A stretch of 44,043 bases of DNA, taken from a virus. The stretch lies in IMG/VR virus record IMGVR_UViG_3300012929_000010, positions 1 to 44,043 of that record; one strand, given 5' to 3'. This document shows positions 1 to 9,526 of the stretch, one piece after another; the stretch's first letter is position 1, and each line of letters begins with the position of its first letter. A program made the position numbers and the translations under genes. Under the pieces are notes generated by a model. That model did no database searches. It saw only the letters and a list, made by a program, of their open reading frames with translations, and was not told the origin of the DNA.

Positions 1-123
1 CGCGATCCTGGACCACATGGGGCCCGATAAGAAAAAGGTCATCATCGACCTGGAAGACGTGCTGAAGAAACTACCCCCCGACGTGCAGGCACTCGGCAAA
101 GAGGTGCTGGACGGGTCCATTTC
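1..123. repeat. Terminal direct repeat (circularisation overlap), left copy
   Basis: Bases 1-123 are identical to bases 43921-44043. A reading frame (the tape measure gene) runs through the repeat in phase, so the two ends are the same locus and the contig is a circle, or a circularly permuted genome, of 43,920 unique bases. The exact length suggests an assembler overlap rather than a biological terminal repeat, but the sequence alone cannot tell these apart. Confidence 0.95.
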
Positions 124-2395
124 TATGGGGGCTTTCTCGAAAGCTACCAAGGGGTTGACGGTCGAACAGGCCGGGCTTGCGGGCAGTTTCTCGACACTGG
201 TGAAAACCACGCACGGTTTGGGTAAAGAGCAGGAAGACGGCGCGAAGGTCTGGCAAACCTACTCGGAAGCGATGAAAGGCGCGATGGGTGACCAGACCGG
301 CATGAACGTCGCCCTGATGATCGGCAACGAGAACATGGGGTACACGAAAAACGCGTTGGACCAGATCAACGCGGCGATGCCGGACGCCGAAGGTCACGTG
401 AAAGGGTTCGCCGAAGTCCAGGAAACGTTCAATCAGAAAATGGCGCAGGCTAAAGACGGTATCGGCGCGATGGCTATCAAGATCGGCACCTACCTGCTGC
501 CGGCGTTCACCGTTATCGGTGGGGTCGTCGCGGACGTTACGGGCTATCTGTCGCACAACGAGGCCGCGGCGAAAGCGCTCGCGATCGCTATCGGCGTGAT
601 CCTGACCGGGGCACTCGTCGCGGGTGGTGTGGCGCTCGTCGGCTGGTTGCGGAACCTGACACCGATGGCGTCCGCGATCATGGGGACCACAACGAAACTC
701 GGTTTGCTGGGTGCGGGTCTCGTCATCGGCCTCAACAACATGGACACCTTCGCCGGTAAGGCCACGCTGGTGGTGACCGCGCTGACGGCGATCAGCACGG
801 TCGGGCCGATGGTCGTCAGCGGGATCGGGAAAGTCAAAGACGGGGTCGGGAACGCGAAAGGCGCGCTGTCGAACTTCGGGAAAGACGTTTCCGGGGCGGA
901 GAGCGCGGTCGGGAAATTCGGGAAGATAGCGGGTGGTGTCGGCGGGTTCCTCACCGGGCCGTGGGGGATCGCGATCGGGCTCGCGGTCGGCGCGCTGGCC
1001 TTGTTCGCCGGCGGGTCCGACGACGCGCACGGCGCCGTCGACGACCTGACCAAAGCGATCTCCGATGACAGCAACGAGCTCGGCGACAACGCGCGCGCCT
1101 GGACGGTCCACAAACTGGAGACGGATGGGGCGCTGGCGAACGCCAAAGACCTGGGGGTCGCCGAGCAGGACCTCACGAACTCTTTGATGGTGCAAGGCCC
1201 TGCGCTGGATGCGATCAAGAAAAAGCTTGAGGACATGGTCAAAGCCGGGGCCGACGCCGGCGCGGTGGGCGACCAGGTCACCGGCGCGATCGACCCTACG
1301 TCGAATATGGCTGCGGCACAGAAGCTTCTGGACGAGATCAACAACGTGACGGGGTCGTTGAACGCGTCGAAAGAAGCGGCCGAGCGGCAGTCGAACGCGT
1401 TGCACAAGTCGGCGGGTGAGCTGGACACCAACGCACACTCGGCGATCGGCACCGCCAACACCAACGGGGACCTCGCGACCGCTACGCAGAAAGTCACCGA
1501 CGCGATGGACGCCGAAAAGAACGAGGCGAAGCTTCTCACTGATCGGCTCGATTTCCTGAACGGCGGGAACATTGACGCAGCTCGGGGAGCGTTGCGGTTC
1601 AAGGATTCCGTAGACACGATCACCAAGGGCCTAAAGGACAACGGGACCGCGGTCGATCTGAACTCCGAAGCGGGCCGCAAAAACTTGGGCCTGATTTTGG
1701 ATGGGGCGGAGGCAGCGAAGACGCACGCGTCCGCTGTCGCTACCCAAACCCACTCGGTCGAGGAAGGTAACAAGGCGTTCCAGGGTGACGTGGCCGCGTT
1801 GCAGGATGTGATGCGAAACGCGGGTCTGACCGCTGACCAGATCAAGTGGTTGACGGACAAGTACTTGCAGGTCCCGCATGACCTCGACACCAAGATGACC
1901 CTGGATGTGTCCAGTGCGCTGGCTGCGCTGAGTTCGGTGAAAAAGGCGATGTCGACGGTGGCGTCCTGGATCCCGGGCATGGGGCACGCCACCGGTGGCC
2001 TGATCGAACACCACGCCACCGGTGGGCTGGCCGGGTTCCCGGGCGGTGGTCCCGTGTCCGGGAGCGGGTCCGAGTCGTCAGACGGGAATTTGGCCTTGTT
2101 GTCGATCAACGAGTACGTGCAGCAGGCGTCGGCCGTGAAGCTCGCCGGTGTGCCGGTGATGGACGCGTTGAACAGCGGGAACCTGCGAGCAGCGCATGCG
2201 CTGCTCGGGGAGCGGATCGGGGTGACGGGGATGCCCCGCGCTGCTGGCGCTGCGGGTGGCACACAAGTGAATGTGGTGTTGAACGTCGCGGGAAGTGTGT
2301 TGGCGGAACGGGATTTGAAGAAACGTGTGCAAGAAATGTTCCTGCGCAACGATCTCCGTAACGTCACCAACGGCTTGACTGTGGCGGTGAAATAG
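2..2395 (+). CDS. Tail tape measure protein, C-terminal part (gene split by contig ends)
   Basis: This is the continuation of the gene that starts at 42794; joined across the ends it encodes 1173 aa. Tape measure proteins line the tail tube and set tail length. Visible here are hydrophobic helices at about residues 534-556, 568-592 and 689-713 of the joined protein, typical of the segments that interact with the host membrane on DNA entry. An Ala/Asp-rich helical stretch follows, then a Gly-rich segment near residue 1037 with repeated HATGGL. The stop is followed after one base by the tail-tip gene, as usual in siphoviruses. By the common rule of about 0.15 nm per residue the tail would be about 175 nm (inference). 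Confidence 0.93.
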   Translation, partial: AILDHMGPDKKKVIIDLEDVLKKLPPDVQALGKEVLDGSISMGAFSKATKGLTVEQAGLAGSFSTLVKTTHGLGKEQEDGAKVWQTYSEAMKGAMGDQTGMNVALMIGNENMGYTKNALDQINAAMPDAEGHVKGFAEVQETFNQKMAQAKDGIGAMAIKIGTYLLPAFTVIGGVVADVTGYLSHNEAAAKALAIAIGVILTGALVAGGVALVGWLRNLTPMASAIMGTTTKLGLLGAGLVIGLNNMDTFAGKATLVVTALTAISTVGPMVVSGIGKVKDGVGNAKGALSNFGKDVSGAESAVGKFGKIAGGVGGFLTGPWGIAIGLAVGALALFAGGSDDAHGAVDDLTKAISDDSNELGDNARAWTVHKLETDGALANAKDLGVAEQDLTNSLMVQGPALDAIKKKLEDMVKAGADAGAVGDQVTGAIDPTSNMAAAQKLLDEINNVTGSLNASKEAAERQSNALHKSAGELDTNAHSAIGTANTNGDLATATQKVTDAMDAEKNEAKLLTDRLDFLNGGNIDAARGALRFKDSVDTITKGLKDNGTAVDLNSEAGRKNLGLILDGAEAAKTHASAVATQTHSVEEGNKAFQGDVAALQDVMRNAGLTADQIKWLTDKYLQVPHDLDTKMTLDVSSALAALSSVKKAMSTVASWIPGMGHATGGLIEHHATGGLAGFPGGGPVSGSGSESSDGNLALLSINEYVQQASAVKLAGVPVMDALNSGNLRAAHALLGERIGVTGMPRAAGAAGGTQVNVVLNVAGSVLAERDLKKRVQEMFLRNDLRNVTNGLTVAVK

Positions 2396-2396
2396 C

Positions 2397-5234
2397 GTGG
2401 GCGCGGGTCGGGTGTGGCCGCTGGTCGATGTGGTCGCCGACTTCACCGCCGGGCCACCGAACACGCCCGGCGCGGGGTCGGTGTCGCTGTCCTCAGCCGG
2501 GTCCGTGGTGCGGGAGTGGAGCAACAAACGGGGCCGCCAGTACGAGATGGGGGTCGCGGAAGCCGGCGAGCTGGATCTACCCAACCTGCATGACCCGGTG
2601 GAGAACCTGAACCCGCTCAACGTGTCCTCGCCGTGGAACACGGGCGGGAACCTGCTGCTGCCGTACCGGTGTGTCCGGGTCCACGCGTGGTGGAACGCGG
2701 CCACCGGCGACGCGTCTGGGAACCTGCTCGCCAACAACAACCCCATTCCTGGGCAGCCGGCGTTGGCGAACAACTACGGCTATGACCCGGCGTTCGAGTC
2801 GTGGTGGGTGGTGCAAAACCCCACCAGCGGCACGACGATCGCGGTGTCGACCACGCACCCCAACGGGTCGTTCACGACGTGGCGGATCATCGTGGCCACA
2901 GCGGGGGACAACTTCTCCTGGCTGCCGCGGTTCGTCCCGGGCCTCACCTACACGGTCACCGTCGACCTGTGGGCCGTGGCGACCGCGGTCGAGTTCGGGT
3001 ATCAGCCGGGTGGCGGGGTGGCGGCCACAACCGCGACCACGACCACCACCGGGGCGTGGCAAAACCGGTCGATCACGTTCACGGCGACGGTGGTCGGGAA
3101 CCTCTACATGCGGCAAACCGCCGGCGCGTTTCCGGCGACGTTCTACTACTCGAACCTGCGCACCACCGGGCTCGTGCCCGGCTGGTCGGTCACCGGCGGC
3201 ACCACCATGGGCTACACCACCGCCCAAGCCCACGCAGGTGACTACGCCCTGACGGCGGTGACCACGAACGGCACCGACACGGCGAGCGTGCCGTTGTGGA
3301 CGACCCCGGGCCGCACCTACACGTTCTCGGCGTGGATGCGGTCGACGACAGCGGCGACGACCACCACGCTGACGGTGGCCGGGCAGACGGTCACCCAAAC
3401 GACCCTGAACACGTGGGAACGGAAAACGATCACGTTTGTCGCGGCCGGCGCGACCGTCACCGCGTCGTGGAAAACGAGTGCCGCGGCAACCATCTGGGTC
3501 GACGACATTCAACTCGAGCTCGGCGCCGCGGCGTCCACGTTCTCGACCGTGGGCCCGATCTACTACGCCCGCTATACCGGCTATATCGAGCGGTACCCGC
3601 AAACGTGGGTCGACGCCGGGTTCCGCGGCGTGAAGCCACTGGTCGCGGTCGACGCGTTGAGTGTGCTCGCGCGGACCACCATCACCCAGTCTTATAAGGC
3701 GACGGTCCTCGCGGACAATCCCGCGATCTATGTCCCGTACAACGACGCCGCCGCCCCACAGGCGGTGAACCGGGTGTCCGGGGGACAGCCGATGATCGGC
3801 TACACCCAGCTGGGCAGCAACTCGGGGGCGGTGAACTTCGCCGGCGACACGACCTTGGACGGGTTGCCGGCGGTGACGATCGTGCAGCAGCAAACCCAGC
3901 CCGCGACCCTGTTCGACAACACCCAAACCACCTGGTTGGGGACCCGGCAGGGCGCGTTGTCGATCAACCCGCAGACGTTCACCCTCGAACTGTGGCTCAA
4001 GGCCACGGCGGGCATGCTGTACCTGGGGATGGCCGCGATGCAGGCCGGCGAGTCCACGGTCGGATTGCCGTACGGGACGGCGAAGTTCGTGGGCTGGTCC
4101 ACGAACGTGACCGGCCGGGTGGGGATGTACTTTTCGGACCCCAACGGGTTGACGAGCGGGCCGTGGCCGCCGCCGTCGCTGGGGCTCACGAACTGGAACG
4201 GCTACCCGGATGGTGTGTGGCATCAGCTGGTGATCGTGCTCCACCCCACCAGCGGGTTCCGGATCTATGTCGACGGGCAGCCGTCCGGGGATTTCCTGCT
4301 CGGCGGGACCCCGTCCGCGTCGATCGCGTTGGACAACGTGTTCGCGGAGTCCTCCACCTACTGGGGGCCGCCGCTGAGTTCCATGTCGCTGGCGAACCTG
4401 GCCGCCTACCGGGCTGAGCTGACAGCGGTCACGATCCTGGCGCACTACCAGCGCGGCATCGGCTACCTGGGGGAGAAGTCCGGGGTTCGGGTGGCGCGGC
4501 TACTCGCGGCGTATTGGGGTGCGGCGTACAGCGCACCCGCGGGGTATGTGTCCCTCGCCCCGGACTTCACCTACGACGGGCGCCCGGTCCTGGACTGTAT
4601 CCAGGAAATCGCGGCCACCGAGTTCGGTTTCATTTACGCGAACGGCGCGGGCCTGGTGCAGTTCGAGGACCGCTCGTCGCGGGAGGCGCAGCAGACGTCG
4701 ATCGCGACGCTCGGCGAGGGCGCCGGGGAGATCCACTACAACGACGTGGAGTTCGACTACGACCCCACCTATGTGTACTCCCAAACGTCGCTGTCGAGGC
4801 CCGGGAACACGACCCCGGTGGTGCAAACCAACGCGACCGCGACGGCCCGCTACGGGCAGCGTGTCCTGTCGGGAACGTTGCAGGTGAACACCGACTGGGA
4901 ACTACAGGAAATGGGGACGATCCTGCTGAACCGGTACGCGACGCCGAAAGTGCGGGTGAAGAAGCTGACGTTGTCGTCGCCGTTCACCGCGGATGAGTGG
5001 TCGTTCATTCTGCGCCTTGAGCTGGGGTTGCGGGTGACGGTGAAACGCCGCACGTCACAGGGCACGGTCATGTCCGCGGACTATTTCGTGGAGAACATCG
5101 CCGAGCATGTGGCGACCGATCCGGGTTCGTGGTCGGTCGAGCTGCAGTTGTCCCCGATTTTCAGTCCGACCACGTGGACTCTGGGTGACCCGGTGTACGG
5201 GATTCTGGGCTCTACGACCATTCCCGGAATGTAG
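2397..5234 (+). CDS. Minor tail protein / tail tip protein with carbohydrate-binding and LamG-like domains
   Basis: The 945-aa product is encoded one base after the tape measure stop, the usual site of distal tail/hub proteins. The N-terminal ~100 residues (with WPLVDVVADF) resemble the start of actinophage minor tail proteins. Residues about 130-250 and 260-372 look like two CBM4_9-type beta-sandwiches; the second ends in WVDDIQLELG, a hallmark of that fold. Residues about 520-670 look like a concanavalin/LamG module (FTLELWLKA, WHQLVIVL, FRIYVDGQPSG). The C-terminal ~250 residues (CIQEIAATEFGFIYANG) resemble tail hub sequences. The sugar-binding modules suggest contact with cell-surface glycans. 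The GTG start at 2397 fixes tight coupling to the gene before. Confidence 0.85.
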   Translation: MGAGRVWPLVDVVADFTAGPPNTPGAGSVSLSSAGSVVREWSNKRGRQYEMGVAEAGELDLPNLHDPVENLNPLNVSSPWNTGGNLLLPYRCVRVHAWWNAATGDASGNLLANNNPIPGQPALANNYGYDPAFESWWVVQNPTSGTTIAVSTTHPNGSFTTWRIIVATAGDNFSWLPRFVPGLTYTVTVDLWAVATAVEFGYQPGGGVAATTATTTTTGAWQNRSITFTATVVGNLYMRQTAGAFPATFYYSNLRTTGLVPGWSVTGGTTMGYTTAQAHAGDYALTAVTTNGTDTASVPLWTTPGRTYTFSAWMRSTTAATTTTLTVAGQTVTQTTLNTWERKTITFVAAGATVTASWKTSAAATIWVDDIQLELGAAASTFSTVGPIYYARYTGYIERYPQTWVDAGFRGVKPLVAVDALSVLARTTITQSYKATVLADNPAIYVPYNDAAAPQAVNRVSGGQPMIGYTQLGSNSGAVNFAGDTTLDGLPAVTIVQQQTQPATLFDNTQTTWLGTRQGALSINPQTFTLELWLKATAGMLYLGMAAMQAGESTVGLPYGTAKFVGWSTNVTGRVGMYFSDPNGLTSGPWPPPSLGLTNWNGYPDGVWHQLVIVLHPTSGFRIYVDGQPSGDFLLGGTPSASIALDNVFAESSTYWGPPLSSMSLANLAAYRAELTAVTILAHYQRGIGYLGEKSGVRVARLLAAYWGAAYSAPAGYVSLAPDFTYDGRPVLDCIQEIAATEFGFIYANGAGLVQFEDRSSREAQQTSIATLGEGAGEIHYNDVEFDYDPTYVYSQTSLSRPGNTTPVVQTNATATARYGQRVLSGTLQVNTDWELQEMGTILLNRYATPKVRVKKLTLSSPFTADEWSFILRLELGLRVTVKRRTSQGTVMSADYFVENIAEHVATDPGSWSVELQLSPIFSPTTWTLGDPVYGILGSTTIPGM

Positions 5235-5250
5235 AAAGGGGCGGACGGCG

Positions 5251-5829
5251 ATGGTTGTCCCCACACCAGCACTACCCACCTTCACCGAAGGGACCGCGGT
5301 CCATCAGGCTGATCTGGACGCGTTGAAGTCGAACCTGACGAACTTGTACAACTACGGTCAGGCCAGTTTCAGCAGCCAGAAGCCGTGTGCGATCGTGCAG
5401 CAAACCAGCGGTCAGTCTGTGCCGAACACGACGGACACGTTGGTGAACTTCCAAACCGCGCTGGTCAACACAGACAATATGTGGACTGTGGTGTCCCCGA
5501 ATGTGATCACTATCCAGCATGCCGGGATTTACTGGGTGTTCGGGCAAGCCCGGTGGGGTGCGTTCGCGGGTGCGACGTTGACGACTGTGGGTTCTCCGAC
5601 GATTCTGGTGAATGGTACGAACCCTGCGGTGAATGGTGTGGCGCAGAATGTGTTGCCGTTCGTGATCGGTGGTGCGGGCGCGACGTCACAGGCGGGGTGT
5701 TTGGTGAACCTCGCGGTGGGTGCGACCGTGTATTTCAATGTGTGGCAAAACATTGGTGGTACGGCAACCTTGCAAACGAACTATGGCAACACGTTCTTGG
5801 GCGCCATCTATCAGACGGCATCTACATGA
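5251..5829 (+). CDS. Tail protein with C1q/TNF-like jelly-roll, probable receptor-binding
   Basis: The product has 192 aa. ATG 5251 is chosen because GAAAGGGG lies about 10 bases upstream and because longer in-frame starts run into the preceding gene. Residues about 70-190 carry the pattern of phage C1q-like heads: an aromatic-rich strand GIYWVFGQARWG, an ILVNG turn, a VNLAVGATVYFNVWQ strand and a closing FLGAIYQ. Such domains usually sit as trimers at the tail tip or fibre end and touch the receptor. Position between the tail-tip gene and the lysis genes agrees. The receptor is unknown. Confidence 0.75.
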   Translation: MVVPTPALPTFTEGTAVHQADLDALKSNLTNLYNYGQASFSSQKPCAIVQQTSGQSVPNTTDTLVNFQTALVNTDNMWTVVSPNVITIQHAGIYWVFGQARWGAFAGATLTTVGSPTILVNGTNPAVNGVAQNVLPFVIGGAGATSQAGCLVNLAVGATVYFNVWQNIGGTATLQTNYGNTFLGAIYQTAST

Positions 5830-5853
5830 CCTCGACCCTTTTCGGTGGTAGTG

Positions 5854-6258
5854 ATGAATGATCGCGAGCGGGACCCGTATAAGTTTGTGGTGTTGGCTGG
5901 GATCGGGTTGACGTGTCTGGTGACACTGATCAGGTTTGATCATGCGGCGTCGGGGATTTTGTTGGCGTTTCCGCGTCCCTGGGGGCATGTGTTGTTGGCG
6001 GGTATTGTCGTCAACACCGCTGTGTCACTTTACGGGATCATTATGCAACACACGGTGCGTGGCGTGTTGTGGGAACGGGTCGGGCAGCTGGGGTTAACCG
6101 GCCACTTCCTGATCTACGGCGTCTGGGGGTTCAGCCTATTTAGTGAAAAGGCAACAGGGTTCGCGGGGTTGCTCGTCACATTGGCTTTAGCGGCTATTCT
6201 GCGGGTGGTGCAGATCGAACGCAGGCGGCGGAAGGCGGCAAAACGTGGCTCTCCCTGA
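5854..6258 (+). CDS. Small membrane protein with four predicted transmembrane segments
   Basis: The product has 134 aa from ATG 5854, with GGTGG just upstream; an in-frame GTG at 5845 would add three residues. Hydrophobic segments are seen at FVVLAGIGLTCLVTLI, VLLAGIVVNTAVSLYGII, FLIYGVWGFSLF and LLVTLALAAILRVV, followed by a strongly basic tail (ERRRRKAAKR) that should lie in the cytoplasm. It precedes the lysin and holin genes and overlaps the next gene by 14 bases, so a holin-like or lysis-accessory role is possible but not shown. Confidence 0.75.
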   Translation: MNDRERDPYKFVVLAGIGLTCLVTLIRFDHAASGILLAFPRPWGHVLLAGIVVNTAVSLYGIIMQHTVRGVLWERVGQLGLTGHFLIYGVWGFSLFSEKATGFAGLLVTLALAAILRVVQIERRRRKAAKRGSP

Positions 6259-6598
6259 CTGGGTCCTCATCAGCGGCATCGTCGGGACCGCCATCGCGTC
6301 CGCCATCGGCGCGCTCCGGGTCCGGCCCGAAGCCCGGAAATTCCGGGACGACGGCGCCGCTGGGTTGACCACCAGCGCGGGCGCGATCGTCGCCGCGGTC
6401 GAGCACGAGATGGCCGCCCTACGCGGCGAACTGACAGAGATGCGCACCTGGCGCGGGGGGCTGGAACGGCGGCTACGTCACCACGCCCGGTGGGACGACC
6501 TCATGGTCACCCGCGCGCGGGCCGCGGGCATCGACGTGCCGCACCCACCCAAGCTGTATGACGATGAGGAGGACGCCACGCATGGCTCAATGCCTTGA
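6245..6598 (+). CDS. Membrane-anchored coiled-coil protein, possibly lysis accessory
   Basis: The product has 117 aa from GTG 6245. One hydrophobic helix near residues 6-23 is followed by a charged, probably helical region (residues about 45-80, EHEMAALRGELTEMR) and an acidic end. The layout, an N-terminal anchor plus coiled coil within a lysis cassette and overlapping the endolysin gene, recalls antiholin or spanin-like helpers, but no family was recognised. The genes on both sides overlap it, indicating translational coupling. Confidence 0.7.
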   Translation: MALPDWVLISGIVGTAIASAIGALRVRPEARKFRDDGAAGLTTSAGAIVAAVEHEMAALRGELTEMRTWRGGLERRLRHHARWDDLMVTRARAAGIDVPHPPKLYDDEEDATHGSMP

Positions 6599-7526
6599 CT
6601 ATTCGGCCGGGTTCCCGGGTGCGGTCGCGATCGCGGGTGTCCGCGACAAGCAGGGCAACCAGGTGTATGCGGGCGCGGTCCGCTACATCGGGTTCCCGGG
6701 GCGACGCAAGTGCACCACCTTCGCCGAACTCGCCGACTTCAACGCCCACGGTCTGGGTATGGCGTTGGTGTTCGAGGACACCGCGGGTGACTGGCGCGGG
6801 GGGCATGACGCCGGTGTGCGCGCGGGGCAGCTGGCGCGTGCGCACGCGACCGGGATCGGGTTCCCGAAGGGCCGGCCGATCTATCTCGCGATCGATCAGG
6901 ACGTGGTCACCGCGGGCGAGTTCGCGACGGTGATCGAGTATCTGCGGGGCGCCAACGGCCCGCTCGGCGGGCCCGGTGTGACGGGGGTGTACGGCGAAAC
7001 GGACGTGATCAACACGGCTCGTGTGGCGGGTGTCGCGACCTGGTATTGGGACACGACCGCCTGGTCGCATGGCATCGCCGCGTCCGGGATCCACTTGTTT
7101 CAGCGGGTGGGCACCGTCAAGGTCGGCGGCGTCGACTGTGACGTGAACGATATTCATCTCCCCGACTGGGGGCAGCACAACGCGAAGGTGACCGACATGG
7201 AACTCACAGACCTGATTGACAACCCGCGCTGGCAGGCGGACGGCAAAGGCAGCGGGGAACCGAAGTACTCCGTGGCCGATTACCTGCGCTACACCAACGT
7301 CAAGGTGGATGACGTGCTCACCGCGGTCGCCGACTTCCGGAAAGCCACGGAAGACCGGTTGGCTGCGTTGGAGGCCCGGTCGACCGCGGACGTCGACGAG
7401 CACGCGCTCGCACAGGAGCTGGTGGCCGCCGGCCTGACCGGGGGCGCCACACCAGCGGAAGTAGCTCAAGTCATCCGGCAGTTCTTCACTGGACTGGCCG
7501 GGGGCGCAACGGAAGGAACCCCATGA
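6582..7526 (+). CDS. Endolysin with Rv2525c-like glycoside hydrolase domain (DUF1906)
   Basis: The 314-aa product is read from ATG 6582; AGGAGGA lies 9 bases upstream, and this decides against the ATG at 6558. Residues about 1-200 match the DUF1906/Rv2525c-like glycoside hydrolase fold, a TIM barrel related to GH25: DYSAGFPG at the N-terminus, YIGFPGRRKC, FEDTAGDW, and YLAIDQDV near residue 101, whose acidic residues are the likely active site. The remaining ~110 residues hold a DNPRWQAD segment and a helical region, perhaps wall binding or oligomerising. The enzyme should cut peptidoglycan at the end of infection, released by the holin encoded with a 4-bp overlap downstream. Confidence 0.88.
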   Translation: MAQCLDYSAGFPGAVAIAGVRDKQGNQVYAGAVRYIGFPGRRKCTTFAELADFNAHGLGMALVFEDTAGDWRGGHDAGVRAGQLARAHATGIGFPKGRPIYLAIDQDVVTAGEFATVIEYLRGANGPLGGPGVTGVYGETDVINTARVAGVATWYWDTTAWSHGIAASGIHLFQRVGTVKVGGVDCDVNDIHLPDWGQHNAKVTDMELTDLIDNPRWQADGKGSGEPKYSVADYLRYTNVKVDDVLTAVADFRKATEDRLAALEARSTADVDEHALAQELVAAGLTGGATPAEVAQVIRQFFTGLAGGATEGTP

Positions 7527-7891
7527 GGCTTACTCGTGACCCTGTTGTGTTGGTGCAGGGCCTGATCATCCCCATCCTGATGACCATCGTCCTGGTGCTC
7601 AAACTCAGTACGGACACCACCGGCCTGGTCGATGCGTTGCTGCTCGCGATCGGTGGCGCGATCGCGGCGTTGGGTGTGTCGGTGGACGCGTTACTGCCGC
7701 TGCTCGGCGGCCTGGCGAAGGCCTCGCTCGCGGTGCTGCTCGCGTTCGGTGTCCATCTGGGTGTCGAGTGGCAGACCATGATCTTGTCCATCCTGGCGAT
7801 CGTGGTCGCGTTCCTGACACGCCCGCAGGTCACGTCGCGGGTTCCCGCGTCCCCACCGGTGATCATGCCGGTAGCGCCGCCCGTCCCGTAA
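7523..7891 (+). CDS. Holin
   Basis: The product has 122 aa. ATG 7523 overlaps the lysin stop (ATGA). Four hydrophobic segments are visible: about residues 8-27 (VVLVQGLIIPILMTIVLVL), 36-54, 62-81 and 83-99, followed by a Pro/Val-rich hydrophilic tail. Size, membrane topology and position directly after the endolysin fit a phage holin that opens the membrane at lysis. No soluble domain is seen. Confidence 0.82.
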   Translation: MRLTRDPVVLVQGLIIPILMTIVLVLKLSTDTTGLVDALLLAIGGAIAALGVSVDALLPLLGGLAKASLAVLLAFGVHLGVEWQTMILSILAIVVAFLTRPQVTSRVPASPPVIMPVAPPVP

Positions 7892-7901
7892 GGAGCACGT
7901 C

Positions 7902-9488
7902 ATGCCGCTGTCCACGGTCACCGTCACCGGCAGCTGGAAGACCCCCGCGCCGGGGATCACCGCCACTGGGCTCGTCACCGTCCAGCCGGTCACGGAAGCC
8001 GTAGGCGGCGGCTACATCCTCGCGGGGGTCCCGGTCAGGGTCCGGCTCACAGCGGGCGCGATCAACGAAGTACTCGTCAGTAACGCTGAGGTGACCACGC
8101 TGCAATACCTGGTCACCGAACGCATCGACGGCGCGCCGGTCGTGCAGTACGTGATCACCCCGACCGGGTCGACCCTGGACCTGTCGACCGCGCCACGCGG
8201 AACCGGGCCGGTGATCCCCCTCTACCTGCTCGCGTCCGCACGCGGCGCCGCGAACGGGGTCGCGCCGCTGGACAGTGGCAGTCACATCCCGTCGCAGTAC
8301 CTGCCGTCCGGGTCCGGGGTCCTATCGGTGACCGCCGGGGACGCCACCATCACCATCGGCGGGACGGGCACAGACCCCACCGTCGCCGTCGCCGCTGTCC
8401 CCGCCGGGCAGGTCACCGGCCTGGCCGCGTCGCTCGCCGCGAAAGCGGACCTGGTCGCGGGGAAAGTCCCCCAAGCGCAGATACCGGCCATCGCGCTCAC
8501 CGACTTCCTCGGCGCGGTCGCTTCCCAAGCCGCGATGCTCGCCCTGACCGGGCAGCGCGGCGACTGGGCCACCCGCACCGACCGCGGCACCGATTGGCAA
8601 CTGATCGCGGACGACCCCACCCAGTTGGGGTCGTGGCGGGAGATGACGTACCCGGCGTCGCCGGTGTCATCGGTCGCCGGCCGGACCGGGGCGGTGACGC
8701 TGTCCAAAACCGATGTGGGTTTGGGGAACGTCGACAACACCAGTGACCTGGCCAAGCCGGTGTCCACGGCGGCACAGACCGCGCTGGACGGCAAAGAGGT
8801 AGCGGGTGCGTCGGCCGCGTCGATGGCGGCGCACCTGGCCGCGTCGGACCCACACCCGCAGTACCTCACGCCCGCCGAGGGGGACGCGGCCTACGCGTCC
8901 CTGGCCGCCCTGGCCGGGAAGGAGAACACCGGGGTAGCGGCGTCCCTGCTCGCGGCGCACGTCGCCGCGGCCGATCCGCATCCGCAGTATCTGACCCAAA
9001 CCGAAGGTGACGCCCTGTACGCGACCGCCGCGGCGGTCGCGGCGAAAGCAGCGAAACCGGTCAAACACCGCGCCTACATCACCACGGGTGACACGACCCT
9101 GCCGAACACCGGCGGACTGTGGGCCCCCGTGCCCGGGTTCGAGATCACCATCGCCGCGGTGGCCGGCGATGACGTAGAGATCACGTTCAACGGGATGCGG
9201 AGCACCGACGTCAACGCGAACCTGGACATCGCGGTGATCGTCGGGACGAGCCTGGTGCGGTTCATGGCGTCCGGGACCGCGACACCCGGGTTCGAGGGGA
9301 ACCCGGCGTGGTATCCGCAGAACGCGTTTATCGGGCATGCGGCACCGCAGGGGTTTGTGGTCACTGGCGGTGATCTGGATGGGGGTGTGGTGCGGTTCGT
9401 GTTGGCGGCGAAAGCGATCGGGACGGGCACCGTGTACAGCTCGGCGAATTACCCGTTCTATTGGCGGGTGGAGAACACGGGGCAGTAA
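7902..9488 (+). CDS. Tail fibre protein with tandem repeats
   Basis: The product has 528 aa. The N-terminal ~130 residues probably attach to the tail. A VTAGDATITIGGTGTDPTV stretch and the common fibre motif VAGRTGAVTLSKTDVGLGNV (near residue 257) are seen. Two copies of a ~43-residue repeat follow, near residues 309 and 352, each with AAxxAAxDPHPQYLTxxEGD, typical of trimeric fibre shafts. The last ~140 residues form a distinct beta-rich head that is probably the receptor-binding tip. It is the last gene before the convergent terminator, downstream of lysis, a common place for fibre genes in actinophages. Confidence 0.82.
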   Translation: MPLSTVTVTGSWKTPAPGITATGLVTVQPVTEAVGGGYILAGVPVRVRLTAGAINEVLVSNAEVTTLQYLVTERIDGAPVVQYVITPTGSTLDLSTAPRGTGPVIPLYLLASARGAANGVAPLDSGSHIPSQYLPSGSGVLSVTAGDATITIGGTGTDPTVAVAAVPAGQVTGLAASLAAKADLVAGKVPQAQIPAIALTDFLGAVASQAAMLALTGQRGDWATRTDRGTDWQLIADDPTQLGSWREMTYPASPVSSVAGRTGAVTLSKTDVGLGNVDNTSDLAKPVSTAAQTALDGKEVAGASAASMAAHLAASDPHPQYLTPAEGDAAYASLAALAGKENTGVAASLLAAHVAAADPHPQYLTQTEGDALYATAAAVAAKAAKPVKHRAYITTGDTTLPNTGGLWAPVPGFEITIAAVAGDDVEITFNGMRSTDVNANLDIAVIVGTSLVRFMASGTATPGFEGNPAWYPQNAFIGHAAPQGFVVTGGDLDGGVVRFVLAAKAIGTGTVYSSANYPFYWRVENTGQ

Positions 9489-9526
9489 AGTCGCTGTTCG
9501 CGGGCCCAACAGGCTTGTGGTCGGGT

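Noticed and set aside
71-2370. Long minus-strand open frames (455 and 608 codons) opposite the tape measure gene
   Set aside because: They are antisense shadows of a GC-rich gene, with Arg/Pro/Ser-biased products and no start context; the plus frame has clear family features.
2577-4445. 622-codon minus-strand frame opposite the tail tip gene
   Set aside because: Arg/Gly/Pro-rich translation without domain pattern; the plus strand encodes recognisable CBM and LamG modules.
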